Shown here: piece by piece, positions 1 through 11,128 of the stretch
Layout: each line of letters begins with the position of its first letter
Position numbering within the stretch: the stretch's first letter is position 1
From: Tretioscincus oriximinensis
Lineage: Eukaryota > Chordata > Lepidosauria > Squamata > Gymnophthalmidae
Direction of reading: 5' to 3'
Length of the DNA stretch: 64,000 bases
NCBI GenBank assembly: GCA_022410635.1
Contig: JAJVDF010000301.1
Location: 1,023,401 to 1,087,400, forward strand
Notes under the pieces: generated by a model
The model's input: only the letters and a program-made list of their open reading frames with translations
Database searches by the model: none
Told to the model about the DNA's origin: nothing
Program-made: the position numbers and the translations under genes

Positions 1-2150
1 CCCGATTACAGAAACATAATTTTCAGGTGATACTTTTCCACTGTGCTATTTCTACACTATTCCTGTTGCAGATCAGTGTATTACATTTCAAACGTTAGCA
101 ATTGTTTGCCAATTTTTATAATACTTTTCTCTGTTGGGGGTCTTCTTAGTTGATTAATTATTACAGAGATTCTTTCTGAAGTATGAAAAGTATGGCACCA
201 TAAGAGTACAAGGCCTGCATGATACTGTGCCTTCCATGAGTACATGATATGCAGAGCAAATGTATTAGTGGCAAGGGCTCTGTGTCCTTCCCTTGCCATG
301 ACAGAATAAGTACTATTTCAGATCTTCACAGGAAAAGCTTTTTAAAAAGTTCTTCAAGATCTTCAAATAGCACTTCCTTTGTGGAAGCTGCCCTGGTGCT
401 GCTGCTACCTCTATCATAGCCACTGCTTGAGGGGACATACTGATTCCTTCACTATTAGCCCATTTCCTGAATTCAAATATAGTTCCTCTCTAGGGCTATT
501 CATGTCCTAAGGCCATGGATGAGTCCCTTCTACACACTGTTCTAAGGAAGCCTCACCTAAGGAAACCTTAATCACATTTCATGTTTAAACCTTCTTCAGC
601 CCTGAAGTGGTAACTTTATTAAGGCCANAACACCAAGAGTGATCCTTAGAACCACCACCATTCAGAGAGGGAACTTTGTCAGTTTCAAGCATTGCAAGGC
701 CTGAAAATGTATTTCCTTTTTTTTATTTTGCTACCTATCATAGAACTTTTTGAGTTAAAATTGGGAGGACATAAACGTGTAGACATACATGAGCTTCACC
801 TCTAATATTCCAATATTATATTAGTATTTGTATTATAAACAACTCAGTACAGCTTCAGAATTCCAGCACTTAATGCTTTTTCTGTTTTCTGACACACTGT
901 AANAGGACATGCTGTTCTTCATTTTCTGAACTAAACATGGCAAATCCTCAGGCCTCTTGATCATTGTGCTTTATTTTTATTTTTAAAATGTATATTTGGC
1001 AGTACCTTGCCTTCTTTCAAGAAGTCTTCTTGCAGCATTGGATAAGTGACAGATTGAAACTGTTAGCTGTTCTGTCTGTTTGATGTGCCAGTGAATGCTT
1101 ATAAAACAGCAGCATGTTCCCTTTCAAGTGGAAAGTTAAGTGTAACCTTGTATGAGCTCACCTGGTAAATGTATCCCTGTAGAATTCTATTCCCAAAGAA
1201 ATCATATATTCTGCTAGAGAAAAAAGAAGAAGCAAGGGGGGAGGATTTCTCCCAAAATATGTCATCATCAAATCCCTAGATTCTCTCTCATACACATTGT
1301 GTTAATTCATCACCACAAACCTGAATCAAAAATTTTCAATTAAGAATTTCCAGTTGCAGCCTTGGTATATATGTGTATCTGATTGTCATTTTATATAAAA
1401 TTCAATATTGTTGTCTGAAAATAATCATATCTTAAATCATATTCTCTTGTCAACTGCAGTGTTGTTACAAATATATTCATAAGCTATTGTGAATTCTGTG
1501 GGTATAAATTATACTACATCCACTCATCTGATATTCTTGAATTAGAGATGCATGGACTTGAGCACTATAACAGAATGCAAAGTAGTGTGCTGCTTTCTAA
1601 AACAGATGATGGGAAATGTTCATTCTGCATTGTATTTGCAAGACAAATAAATCCTACATATAAGCAACTTCAGTGCCACTAATGACATTTTAAAAACGTA
1701 TATAATAGTAGTTTTTTNAAAAAAAATGTATAATCTAGCATTAAAGTCCATTGCTTTTTTGTGTGGACTCTAGGTTTTTTAATCATGTCTATTCTATCAC
1801 TTCTTTACTCCTTTTTCTCTCTCTCTCTCTCCCTCCCACCCTATTTTCCCTCTTTTTTCCCTCTTTTTCTCTTTCAGGTTGCACCAACATGGCAGCACAA
1901 TGGAACAATATTATGCAACATTGTAACATTACATAATGACCACTTCCTACCCAGATGGCTGAGTATTAGTACAACAACCATACAGTTTTTGGTACCATAT
2001 TGGTATTGTGGGTGCTTATGTGGTGTCTGTTTTTGAAGCAACCTGAAGCAGTAGTCAGACAGCTAGGTGCCTACCTTCCCTTCCACTAATGTACGGGCGA
2101 AAGCACTCCAAGTTCTTTTTCTGACTATTCCTAGATCAGGACTTGAATGA
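1..2150. other. AT-rich sequence without an identified gene
   Basis: No open frame of convincing content, no repeat family I recognise and no RNA gene were found here. A strong pyrimidine tract at about 1805-1877 ends in ctttcag, the form of a vertebrate 3' splice acceptor, but the sequence that follows does not give a recognisable exon. Isolated Ns lie at 627, 903 and 1718. Confidence 0.6.
1805..1878 (+). promoter_or_regulatory. polypyrimidine tract ending in an acceptor-like CAG
   Basis: Over 70 bases are almost all C and T and end in tttcag followed by gttgcacc, which fits a 3' splice site. The frame downstream stays open only to about 2036 and has no recognisable content, so a real exon is unproven. 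Simple CT-rich sequence is an equally good explanation. Confidence 0.2.
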
Positions 2151-2226
2151 CAATGAACCCCGCATTGAGCAGGGGGTTGTACCCGATGACCCTGGAAGTC
2201 CCTTCCAANTCTTATGATTCTATGAC
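2150..2226 (+). mobile_element. CR1 LINE, extreme 3' end fragment
   Basis: The stretch reads cattgagcagggggttg, then accc-gatgaccctggaagtcccttccaa, and ends in gattctatga-type octamer units. This is the standard 3' terminus of sauropsid CR1 retrotransposons, which end in short ATTCTATGR repeats instead of poly(A). Only about 75 bases survive, as expected for heavy 5' truncation. The copy is diverged, so it is an old insertion. Confidence 0.75.
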
Positions 2227-2299
2227 TTTATGCACTGCTATTGCGTAATTGCTGCTGGACTGGGAGGCAGTACAATGACTATAAAAATACCCCATGTGG

Positions 2300-2560
2300 A
2301 TGAGGATCTCTATCTCTTCTTGCCTGCCCTTTTCCTTCTCTCTATCTTCTGTTTTGCTTTCTCTCTTTCTGTCTTTTCTCTCTCTTTAATACTTTATTTC
2401 TATCCCTTGCTCCTTTTCTTACATCCACTTGTTTGCTGTTCCTTCTTTTCTTCTTTCTCTAGCATCCTTCCCTCATTCCTCCCTAACTCCCCCGCCCTCA
2501 ATATCACCATCCTCCACTCTGCCCTTCCCACCCTGCCTTCTTTTCCACCCTGCTCAGTTT
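2300..2560 (+). repeat. pyrimidine-rich low-complexity tract
   Basis: About 260 bases are dominated by C and T (tctctttctgtcttttctctctct and similar). The apparent open frames on both strands here (rich in Ser, Leu, Phe, Pro, or in Glu and Lys on the other strand) are products of the biased composition, not genes. Confidence 0.7.
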
Positions 2561-2564
2561 GCCT

Positions 2565-3092
2565 CACCATTTTTGGCTCTACAGCTGCCGGCTTCCTAAA
2601 AAAATTCCAGCGAGAAGCCAGCAAAGGTTGGGGTAAGTCTCCTAGGTAAACAACAGGCTCCTTCCTGCACTGTTCCATATGTGCTTGCCTAGCCAAGTGT
2701 TCTGTTAGAATGGAGAGATTGTTCACAGTGTGCCTTCCAGTGCCTCCAACAGGAGCCAGGGTCAAGTATTCCTAAGCCTTTCTACCAGCTGCTTCATCCT
2801 CTCCTGGCTGCTACTCTGCATGGCTGGGATTCCTGGCATCACAGCAGACGCACAACCAGTAGGCAGTAACAGTCAGAAATGAGAATGATGGCAGGGGTAA
2901 CATGATCTCCTTTCCTTGGATAGACAGGGAAAAGTTGCACATGGAAGCAGATATGTCACTGAGTGTGATTGGCTTGAGGATTCACGCTAGGTGTCCAGCT
3001 AATGTGAATTCTTTTCCACTGATGCCACCCCCATTTGTCCAAAATGCCCCTGCCTGTGCACCTTCAGTGGTCCAGTATATCACAGGGCCATC
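2565..3092. other. unique sequence without identified features
   Basis: Moderate-complexity sequence between the pyrimidine tract and the LINE 3' end. No repeat family, RNA gene or supported open frame was recognised. Confidence 0.5.
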
Positions 3093-4622
3093 TAAGAACA
3101 TAAGAACATAAAAAGAGCCATACTGGATGAGGCCAAAGCTCATCTAGTCCAGCATTCTGTGTCGCACAGAGGCCACCAGATGCACCTGGGCAGTCTGAAC
3201 AGAGGAAAGCAAAATATGCTCCTGTTTATGACTTCCTGCAAATGGTATTTCAAGAGTCCTGCCTCTTGCTCCATCCTGGAGGCGACATCCAGACAACTAT
3301 CCTAGTATCCATTTATACCCTTAGTGTCCATAAACCTGTCTAGTCCTGTCTTGAAACTANCCAAGCTGTTAGCTACCACTACCTCTTCAGGAAGTAAATT
3401 CCACAGGCTGATAACCCTCTGGGTGAAAAAATACNTTCCTTTGTCTGTTCTCACTTTTCTACCGAACAGTTTTAAGGAGTGCCCTCTGGTCCTTGTGTTG
3501 TGTGATAGACAAAACATTTTTTCTCTATTCACTTTATCCATCCCATGCATGAATTTGTACACTTCAATCAGATCACCTCTCAAATGTCACCTTTCGAGGC
3601 TGAAGAGGCCCAGACGTTGCAGCCTGACTTCATAAGGCAGGTGCTCCAGACCCTTGATCATTTTTGTTGCTCTTTTCTGCACCTTTTATAGTTCCACAAT
3701 ATTCCTCTTTAGTTGTGGTGACCATAATTGAACACAGTATTCCAAATGAGGCCTCACCACAGATTTATAAAGAGGCAAAACAACATTTGCTGACTTAGTG
3801 TGCAGCAGTAGCAAAAAAGGCAAATTCCATGTTGGGGATAATTAGGAAAGGAATCAAAAATAAGTCAGCAAATGTTGTTCATCAAATTGTCCACCCCAAG
3901 ATCCTTTTCTTGCTCAGTCACAGAAAGCTTGGTTCCCATCAGGTGGTAGGAGTAGTTGGGGTTCTTCGCCCCAATGTGCATGACCTTGCACTTGTTTAAA
4001 TTGAAGTGCATTTGCCATTTTGATGCCCACTCACCGAATTTCAATAGATCACTCTAGAGTGCCTTACAATCATTTTCAGTTTTCACTACCCTGAACAGTT
4101 TAGTGTCAGCANCGAACCTGACTACTTCACTGTTTACCTCGGCATCCTGATCCAATGTACTGGTACTATGCCTGATCTTAAGGAAAGATTAAATATTTTG
4201 GTTAGAAGTTCAGCAGTTTCGCATTTGAGTTCTTTAAGAAATTTTGGGTGAATGCTGTCTGGCTTGGGGATTTTTTAATGTTCAGCTTATTTAGGTTAGC
4301 AAGGAAGCAAAAAATTCATTTAACCTCTCTGCATCCCTGATTATCACCTTGCATTTGGTTTGCCACAGTTTGTGCTCCCTTCTGTTCTCCTCACTAGGAT
4401 AAGCCCTCCACTTTTTAAATTAGTTTCTCTTCATTCTAATGACTTCCCTTACTGCAGAGGTAAGCCATATGGGTGTCTTCTTGGACTTGGCGGAACCCAT
4501 TTTTCTCTTGGGAATGCAATTTATTTGAGCTTCCAATATTGTATTTGGAAACAGTTTCCATGTTTTTTGAAGAGCCTGGACCTTTCTCACTTTCCCTTTT
4601 AATTTTCTTTTTAACATTTTCC

Positions 4623-5396
4623 TCATTTTGGGAAAATTACCTTTGTGAAAGTTGAAGTTACAACTTCTGTGTTACAACTTCTTGACAATTTTCTATCAAT
4701 GTTCAAGTTGAAAGTTATTGTATTGCGGTTGCTGTTTCCTATGGGATCAGTTACAGTTACATCTTGTATCAGGTCCTGTTCATTACTTAGGACTAAATCC
4801 AGGGTTCCCTTGCCCCTGGTTGGTTCTAAAACCACCTGCTCTAGGAAGCAATCAGTTAGCATGCCTAAGAATTTTATTTCTTTTTCATGAGTTGAACAAG
4901 AGTTTGCCCAATCAATATGTGGATAGTTGAAGTCTCCCATTATTACTACCCTTCCCTTTTTGGAAGCTTCAGTGACCTCATGTTCCAAATGAGTATCGCT
5001 TTCAGGTGTTTGGTTAGGAAGTNGGTAGCATACTCCCAATATTAGACTTGTTTTCTGACATGATAATCTTACCCACAGCACTTCTGTGGATGGATCTGTT
5101 TTACCTGGAAATTCCAGTTTATAGGATTCAATCTCTTCTTTAACATACAAGGCTACACCACCACCAGGTCTCCCTTTCCTATCTTTTCTGTATAATTTGT
5201 AACCTGGGATTACTGTATCCCATTGATTTTCTTCTGTCCACCAGTTTTCAGTTATGGAAATAATATTGACATTATTGTCATACACTAAGCATTCCAACTC
5301 CCCTATTTTTGCCCCGAGGCTTCTGGCATTTGCATACAGGCATTTATATCCCCTTCTCCTGTGCAAGTTTGCCCCCCTATATTTGTGAGAAACCAC
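4623..5396 (-). pseudogene. CR1/L3 LINE ORF2, endonuclease domain
   Basis: An open frame of 257 codons encodes an apurinic-type endonuclease of the exonuclease-endonuclease-phosphatase superfamily, which nicks target DNA for target-primed reverse transcription. Visible family blocks in order are CLYANARSL near residue 19, the ITENWW block near 48-53, the RKGRPGGGVALYVK block near 75-90, the VIMGDFNYPHIDW block near residue 150 and LDLVLSNEQD near 200. The terminal block, normally an SDH motif with catalytic Asp and His, reads GNSNRNTITF, so both catalytic residues look replaced. The frame ends at IFPK soon after this domain, where the linker and RT should continue. Known from the family: endonuclease comes first and reverse transcriptase second. 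Seen here: the endonuclease is readable but probably inactive. Confidence 0.85.
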
Positions 5397-7044
5397 AGTT
5401 TGCTCATTATAACATTTTACTTGAATACTACATCCGGGTTCCTCCTCCGATACTATATTATCTGCATAATTCTGCTCCTCAGCAATTGCATTTACACTAT
5501 CTCGAACTGGATGCTGCCCAGCTCCTGCCGGCTTTTTCCCAGATATCAGTTTAAAAGCTGCTCTGCAACCTTTTTAATATTAAGGACCAGCAGTCTGGTT
5601 CCATCTTGGTTCAAGTGCAACCCGTTCCTTTTGTACAGATGTGGCCTGTCCCAAAATATCCCCTAGTTCCTGTCAAATCTAAATCCTTCCTCAGGACATC
5701 ACAGCCTCATCCATGCATTGAAGCTTATAATCTCTGCCTGTCTAGCTGGTCCTCCGCGTGGAACAGGTAGTATTTCAGAATTTCATTAAATTCCATCTTT
5801 AATGAACCTCTAATCCACTTCTAATGCACTTTGTATGCATTTTCTAAGTTTTAATGTCCATTAGAGGTTATGAGAACTGTAGCATGTAAAAGAAATCTCT
5901 AAGCTGCCTTTGAGACATTTTAGATATTGCCTTTTTTGCTGTATTGAATGCAGTCTATCTCACTTTAATAGATTCCACATGGAGCTGCATTTGAAGATAT
6001 GGGGTGGGGGGGAATCACTTGGCACAAAACTTAACCATCTGGTATCTGACAAGATGCAAGAAAACTGAGCATATTGCACTAGTATTATACCAACAGCAGT
6101 AGCCACCAGTGAATTTTGAGAACCAATTTAAAATACTTAGTCCTGCCTTTGAAAACTTGACATGGTTCATGAGTAAGTTAAAGGCGTGTCTACATTCATA
6201 TGACCTTTCCCTTACCTCAAGGTCATTGTTGCTTGATCCCTGATGAGATTGTTAACCAACATGGGAAATTAGGACGGAACACATTTTAAATAAGAATGGT
6301 CTCATCTGGGAAATACATGCAGAATGCTTTCAAAATGGCCCTAAACTTTTGCCTTGACTTTTTAAGAATGACAGTGCCCTGGTTCCTAGCTGATCTAATC
6401 CAAATTATTTTTGCTATTACAATTTTGGAAACTGACAAGAGGAAGATAGGCAGAATGAATTTTCATAAATAAACCTAATTCTTCAGATTTGTCTATGAAA
6501 GTTCATGCTGCCCACGTTTTTCTTGTTGGTCTCCAAAGTGCTACAAGCCCCCCCTTGCTAGACCATCTGAACAAAGATTAACANGGCAATTTCTTTGCTA
6601 TTTTTGCCATTGTCTGTTTTTAAATGGGTTTATTTTTTTAAAAAGTATTTTTATTCTTACATATTATTGCAGCTACTATTACCATCATGTGAACTTTTCT
6701 ATTGTTAAAAGGTGCACAGAAGTGCATTAACAAATATTTAGATTCTGTTTTAAAAATACATGAGATGTCGTAAGTATAAAGCTAGTGAAGCTTCAGGAAT
6801 CTTCAAGACAAAGAATAATAATTTTCATTTTTGACATCTTAACTGTCATTTTGTACTTGGGTCTCAGAACTGAACAGGTGAGCGTTACATGTGTTTTAAT
6901 ATACATCTGCCTACACCTGTATCTTAATACATATATGGTCCATCTTCAGAATGAAAATATATCAGTGAAGTGATAAAAAAAACCTTTCATTTATTTAATC
7001 ACAAAAATTTCCCTGTGGGTTTCATAATGAAGAAAGAAATGGCT
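5127..7044. repeat. 1,918-bp tandem duplication, unit 1
   Basis: The segment is repeated at a constant offset of 1,918 bases in 7046-8963 with essentially no differences. It contains the 5' part of LINE copy A (to about 5785) and then AT-rich unique sequence with no recognised gene. The isolated N at 6584 recurs at 8502, exactly 1,918 bases on. This unit ends at an N (7045), as does the second. A duplicated N argues for duplication of assembled sequence rather than of DNA. Confidence 0.95.
5555..5785 (-). pseudogene. CR1/L3 LINE ORF1 C-terminus, SGNH esterase block
   Basis: Just upstream of the endonuclease on the reverse strand, conceptual translation gives ILPVPRGGPARQAEII, then FNAWMR, then a GFRFDRN-like block, and ends DRPHLYKRNG followed by LHLNQDGTRLL and a stop. 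This matches the last catalytic block (Asp-x-x-His, in a GLHLN context) of the SGNH/GDSL-type esterase in the ORF1 proteins of many CR1 and L2 LINEs. Two in-frame stops (after WMRL and after DRN) show decay. The frame is not long enough to stand out as an open frame, so it rests on motif order. The N-terminal part of ORF1 is missing, so 5' truncation near 5785 is likely. Confidence 0.7.
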
Positions 7045-7045
7045 N

Positions 7046-8963
7046 TCAATCTCTTCTTTAACATACAAGGCTACACCACCACCAGGTCTCCCTTTCCTAT
7101 CTTTTCTGTATAATTTGTAACCTGGGATTACTGTATCCCATTGATTTTCTTCTGTCCACCAGTTTTCAGTTATGGAAATAATATTGACATTATTGTCATA
7201 CACTAAGCATTCCAACTCCCCTATTTTTGCCCCGAGGCTTCTGGCATTTGCATACAGGCATTTATATCCCCTTCTCCTGTGCAAGTTTGCCCCCCTATAT
7301 TTGTGAGAAACCACAGTTTGCTCATTATAACATTTTACTTGAATACTACATCCGGGTTCCTCCTCCGATACTATATTATCTGCATAATTCTGCTCCTCAG
7401 CAATTGCATTTACACTATCTCGAACTGGATGCTGCCCAGCTCCTGCCGGCTTTTTCCCAGATATCAGTTTAAAAGCTGCTCTGCAACCTTTTTAATATTA
7501 AGGACCAGCAGTCTGGTTCCATCTTGGTTCAAGTGCAACCCGTTCCTTTTGTACAGATGTGGCCTGTCCCAAAATATCCCCTAGTTCCTGTCAAATCTAA
7601 ATCCTTCCTCAGGACATCACAGCCTCATCCATGCATTGAAGCTTATAATCTCTGCCTGTCTAGCTGGTCCTCCGCGTGGAACAGGTAGTATTTCAGAATT
7701 TCATTAAATTCCATCTTTAATGAACCTCTAATCCACTTCTAATGCACTTTGTATGCATTTTCTAAGTTTTAATGTCCATTAGAGGTTATGAGAACTGTAG
7801 CATGTAAAAGAAATCTCTAAGCTGCCTTTGAGACATTTTAGATATTGCCTTTTTTGCTGTATTGAATGCAGTCTATCTCACTTTAATAGATTCCACATGG
7901 AGCTGCATTTGAAGATATGGGGTGGGGGGGAATCACTTGGCACAAAACTTAACCATCTGGTATCTGACAAGATGCAAGAAAACTGAGCATATTGCACTAG
8001 TATTATACCAACAGCAGTAGCCACCAGTGAATTTTGAGAACCAATTTAAAATACTTAGTCCTGCCTTTGAAAACTTGACATGGTTCATGAGTAAGTTAAA
8101 GGCGTGTCTACATTCATATGACCTTTCCCTTACCTCAAGGTCATTGTTGCTTGATCCCTGATGAGATTGTTAACCAACATGGGAAATTAGGACGGAACAC
8201 ATTTTAAATAAGAATGGTCTCATCTGGGAAATACATGCAGAATGCTTTCAAAATGGCCCTAAACTTTTGCCTTGACTTTTTAAGAATGACAGTGCCCTGG
8301 TTCCTAGCTGATCTAATCCAAATTATTTTTGCTATTACAATTTTGGAAACTGACAAGAGGAAGATAGGCAGAATGAATTTTCATAAATAAACCTAATTCT
8401 TCAGATTTGTCTATGAAAGTTCATGCTGCCCACGTTTTTCTTGTTGGTCTCCAAAGTGCTACAAGCCCCCCCTTGCTAGACCATCTGAACAAAGATTAAC
8501 ANGGCAATTTCTTTGCTATTTTTGCCATTGTCTGTTTTTAAATGGGTTTATTTTTTTAAAAAGTATTTTTATTCTTACATATTATTGCAGCTACTATTAC
8601 CATCATGTGAACTTTTCTATTGTTAAAAGGTGCACAGAAGTGCATTAACAAATATTTAGATTCTGTTTTAAAAATACATGAGATGTCGTAAGTATAAAGC
8701 TAGTGAAGCTTCAGGAATCTTCAAGACAAAGAATAATAATTTTCATTTTTGACATCTTAACTGTCATTTTGTACTTGGGTCTCAGAACTGAACAGGTGAG
8801 CGTTACATGTGTTTTAATATACATCTGCCTACACCTGTATCTTAATACATATATGGTCCATCTTCAGAATGAAAATATATCAGTGAAGTGATAAAAAAAN
8901 CCTTTCATTTATTTAATCACAAAAATTTCCCTGTGGGTTTCATAATGAAGAAAGAAATGGCTG
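7046..8963. repeat. 1,918-bp tandem duplication, unit 2
   Basis: This is the second copy of 5127-7044, starting directly after the N at 7045 and ending at the N at 8964. It repeats the end of the LINE endonuclease frame (truncated at 7045) and the ORF1 esterase tail at about 7473-7700. The only visible difference is an N in the A-run at 8900. Any gene or repeat counts in the window should count this unit once. Confidence 0.95.
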
Positions 8964-8996
8964 NTCATTTTGCAGATACTAACATTAAAACATTGA

Positions 8997-9064
8997 ATCA
9001 GGCCTTGGTACATCTAGTCCTTCATTCTGTCTCATACAGTGATTCACCAATTGATTCTGGACAT
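8997..9064 (-). mobile_element. CR1/L3 LINE 3' end remnant
   Basis: The sequence tcaggccttggtacatctag, then tccttcattctgtctcatac, aligns with the conserved 3' end of copy A (ggccaaagctcatctagtcc, then agcattctgt). It is clearly more diverged and lacks the agaacata repeats. Confidence 0.5.
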
Positions 9065-9071
9065 TCTCAAG

Positions 9072-9135
9072 CGGCGGGGGAGGCGGCAGCGCCGGCGTTA
9101 GTACCGTCANCTTTTTTTCTAGAAAAAAAGCACTG
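9072..9135 (-). mobile_element. hAT-type DNA element, single terminal fragment
   Basis: Read on the reverse strand it begins CAGTGCTTTTTTTCTAGAAA, then runs through a GACGGTACTAACGCCGGCG block. This is the same terminus as the complete element at 16692-17012. Only one end is present and I see no matching second terminus or clean 8-bp duplication, so it is a truncated relic. Confidence 0.7.
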
Positions 9136-9139
9136 GTTA

Positions 9140-9892
9140 GTGGTATATCTAACTGAAGGTTAGACAAATTCTCGGTGTCCCCTTAAACATTAGTTTCTCT
9201 CAGTCTCCATTCACATCCTGATTTTTCTGAAAATAATATGGATGACAATGACTGGTAAGTATAGGAATAAAAAGTTGATGCTAGGCCGATTTGATCATAT
9301 AGTTGCTAGACAAACTTGAACATTTCACTAGGATGATTTTCCAAACGGGCTGGAGATCCTAGACTGTGTCAAGGAAGAATTGTGATGGAGATATATATAT
9401 GAATATGGTGGCAACCATTAACGTAGTACTTTCAGAGAAAATAAGGTGCTATTGTGTTAAGTCACTGTGTTCAAGTTTAATCCTTATTTCTTCAGCTTGA
9501 ATCAACATCACAAATTGTAGGGGCACTTTAGAGATGCTTTTTTGCTATTGTAAATGCAGCCTAAGTTGTCTGCTCCAATTTTGTTTCTAATATATTTTAT
9601 AGATACAGTATTCTTTGACTTTTCATGTATTTTAATAGCAGATTTTATAGAGAGAGAGTCAAATGAAAACTAAGTACATCTTCTTTGACTTCTATGATCT
9701 TATTGTCTAAGAAAAAATGTGGTCTTTAGAAGGTCTTAAAATTAGGTAAACAAACCTCAACACAACATATGATTAACTGATTTCATTAAATCTTTATTTG
9801 TAAACCTAAGCCACAATGATCCAATAACATTATACTGATTTTTTAAAAATGAAATTCTAATTTTGGAATCTGGTTTTTTAAAAATGAAATTC
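9140..9892. other. unique AT-rich sequence
   Basis: No supported open frame, repeat family or RNA gene was recognised between the hAT fragment and LINE copy B. Confidence 0.5.
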
Positions 9893-10099
9893 TTATCCTA
9901 GTGAGGAGAACAGGAGGGAGCAAAAACTGTGGCAAACCAAATGCAAGGTGGTAGTCAGGGATGCAGAGAGGTTAAATGAATTTTTTGCTTCAGTTTTTAC
10001 TGAAGAAGACAAAGGGTATTTACCCACAACTGATTTAGTCTTCTCAGGAAGAACACCAGAGGAATTAAACGGGATAGAGATAACAAGGGAGGAGTCCTT

Positions 10100-11128
10100 G
10101 CTAGCCTTAATAAGCTGAAGATTAATAAATCCCCAGGGCCAGACGGCATTCACCCAAGAATTCTTAAAGAACTCAAATGTGAAATTGCTGAACTTCTAAC
10201 CAAAATATGTAATCTTTCCTTAAGATCAGGCACCGTACCAGTAGATTGGAGGGTAGCTAACGTAACACCAATCTTCAAAAAAGGATCCCGGGGTGATCCC
10301 GGAAATTATAGTCAGTTTAACATCAGTTCCAGGTAAAGTGTTGGAAACCATAATTAAGGACAAAATTACTGAACACATGGAGAAGCACACATTGCTGAAT
10401 GAAACTTAACATGGCTTCTGCAAAGATAAATCATGCCTGACTAACTTGCTAGAATTCTTTGAGAGTGTTAACAAACAGGTTGATAAAGGGGATCCAGTTG
10501 ATATTGTCTATCTAGATTTTCAGAAGGCTTGTAATAAATGGACAGTTCTCTGAGTGGAAAGAGGTAAGAAGTGGGGTACCCCAAGGGTCTGGGACCTTTG
10601 CTTTTCAATATATATATAAACGATCTGGATGCTGAGGTAAATAGTGAAGTAGCCAGGTTTGCTGATGACACTAAACTGTTCAGGGTAGTGAAAACTGAAA
10701 ATGATTGTAAGGCACTCCAGAGTGATCTATTAAAATTGGGTGACTGAGCATCAAAGTGGCAAATGCACTTCAATTTAAGCAAGTGCAAGGTCATGCACAT
10801 TGGGGCAAAGAACCCCAACTACTCCTACCACCTGAGGAGAACCAAGCTTTCTGTAATCTTGGAGTATTGGTGGACAAGTCAATGAAAATGTCAACCCAGT
10901 GTGCAGCAGGAGCAAAAAAGGCAAGTTACATATTGGGGGTAACCAGGAAAGGAATCGAAAACAAGCCCGCAAATGTTGTTTTGCCTCTTTATAAATCTGT
11001 GGTGAGGCCACATTTGGAATTATGTGTTCAATTCTGGTCACCACATCTCAAGAGGGATATTGTGGAACTAGAAAAGGTGCAGAAAAGAGCAACAAAAATG
11101 ATCAAGGGTCTGGAGCACCTGCCTTATA
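10100..11128 (+). pseudogene. CR1/L3 LINE ORF2, reverse-transcriptase remains
   Basis: Across shifting frames the standard RT order is readable: SPGPDGIHPRILKEL, then GTVPVDWRVANVTPIFKKG, VDIVYLDFQKA, SGVPQGS, a catalytic FADD (bases 10658-10669), and the thumb and downstream region NLGVLVDKSM and PLYKSVVRPHLE up to KGLEHLPY, where the SINE interrupts it. In life this enzyme copies its own RNA at a nicked chromosomal target. Several frameshifts and stops, and a deletion after DFQKA, show it is dead. The last open part, 10756-11196, spans 146 codons but its first codons and its last twenty or so are not LINE sequence. Confidence 0.88.

Larger units (their letters stand above)
3093..5785 (-). 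mobile_element. CR1/L3-type LINE, copy A, rearranged
   Basis: This is a reverse-strand non-LTR retrotransposon. The 3' end (low coordinates) carries the taagaacata tandem followed by catctagtccagcattctgt, the hallmark of squamate CR1/L3 elements. Moving upstream are the 3' UTR, the ORF2 C-terminal part, the linker, the endonuclease (4623-5396) and the end of an esterase-type ORF1 (about 5550-5785). Compared with copy B (9893-12835), two defects stand out. The segment 3795-3863 is inverted. At about 4150 the reverse-transcriptase palm near the catalytic FADD jumps directly to the SGTVPVDW region, deleting several hundred bases of RT. The copy is therefore dead. Its 5' part also lies inside the 1,918-bp duplication. 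Confidence 0.9.

Noticed and set aside
2230..2765. Overlapping open frames of 120-139 codons on both strands
   Set aside because: They arise from a CT-rich low-complexity tract. Both strands are open for the same compositional reason and neither has a motif.
7046..8963. Second endonuclease and ORF1 esterase copy as an independent LINE insertion
   Set aside because: It is part of the exact 1,918-bp duplication, including an N at the same offset, so it is not an independent copy.
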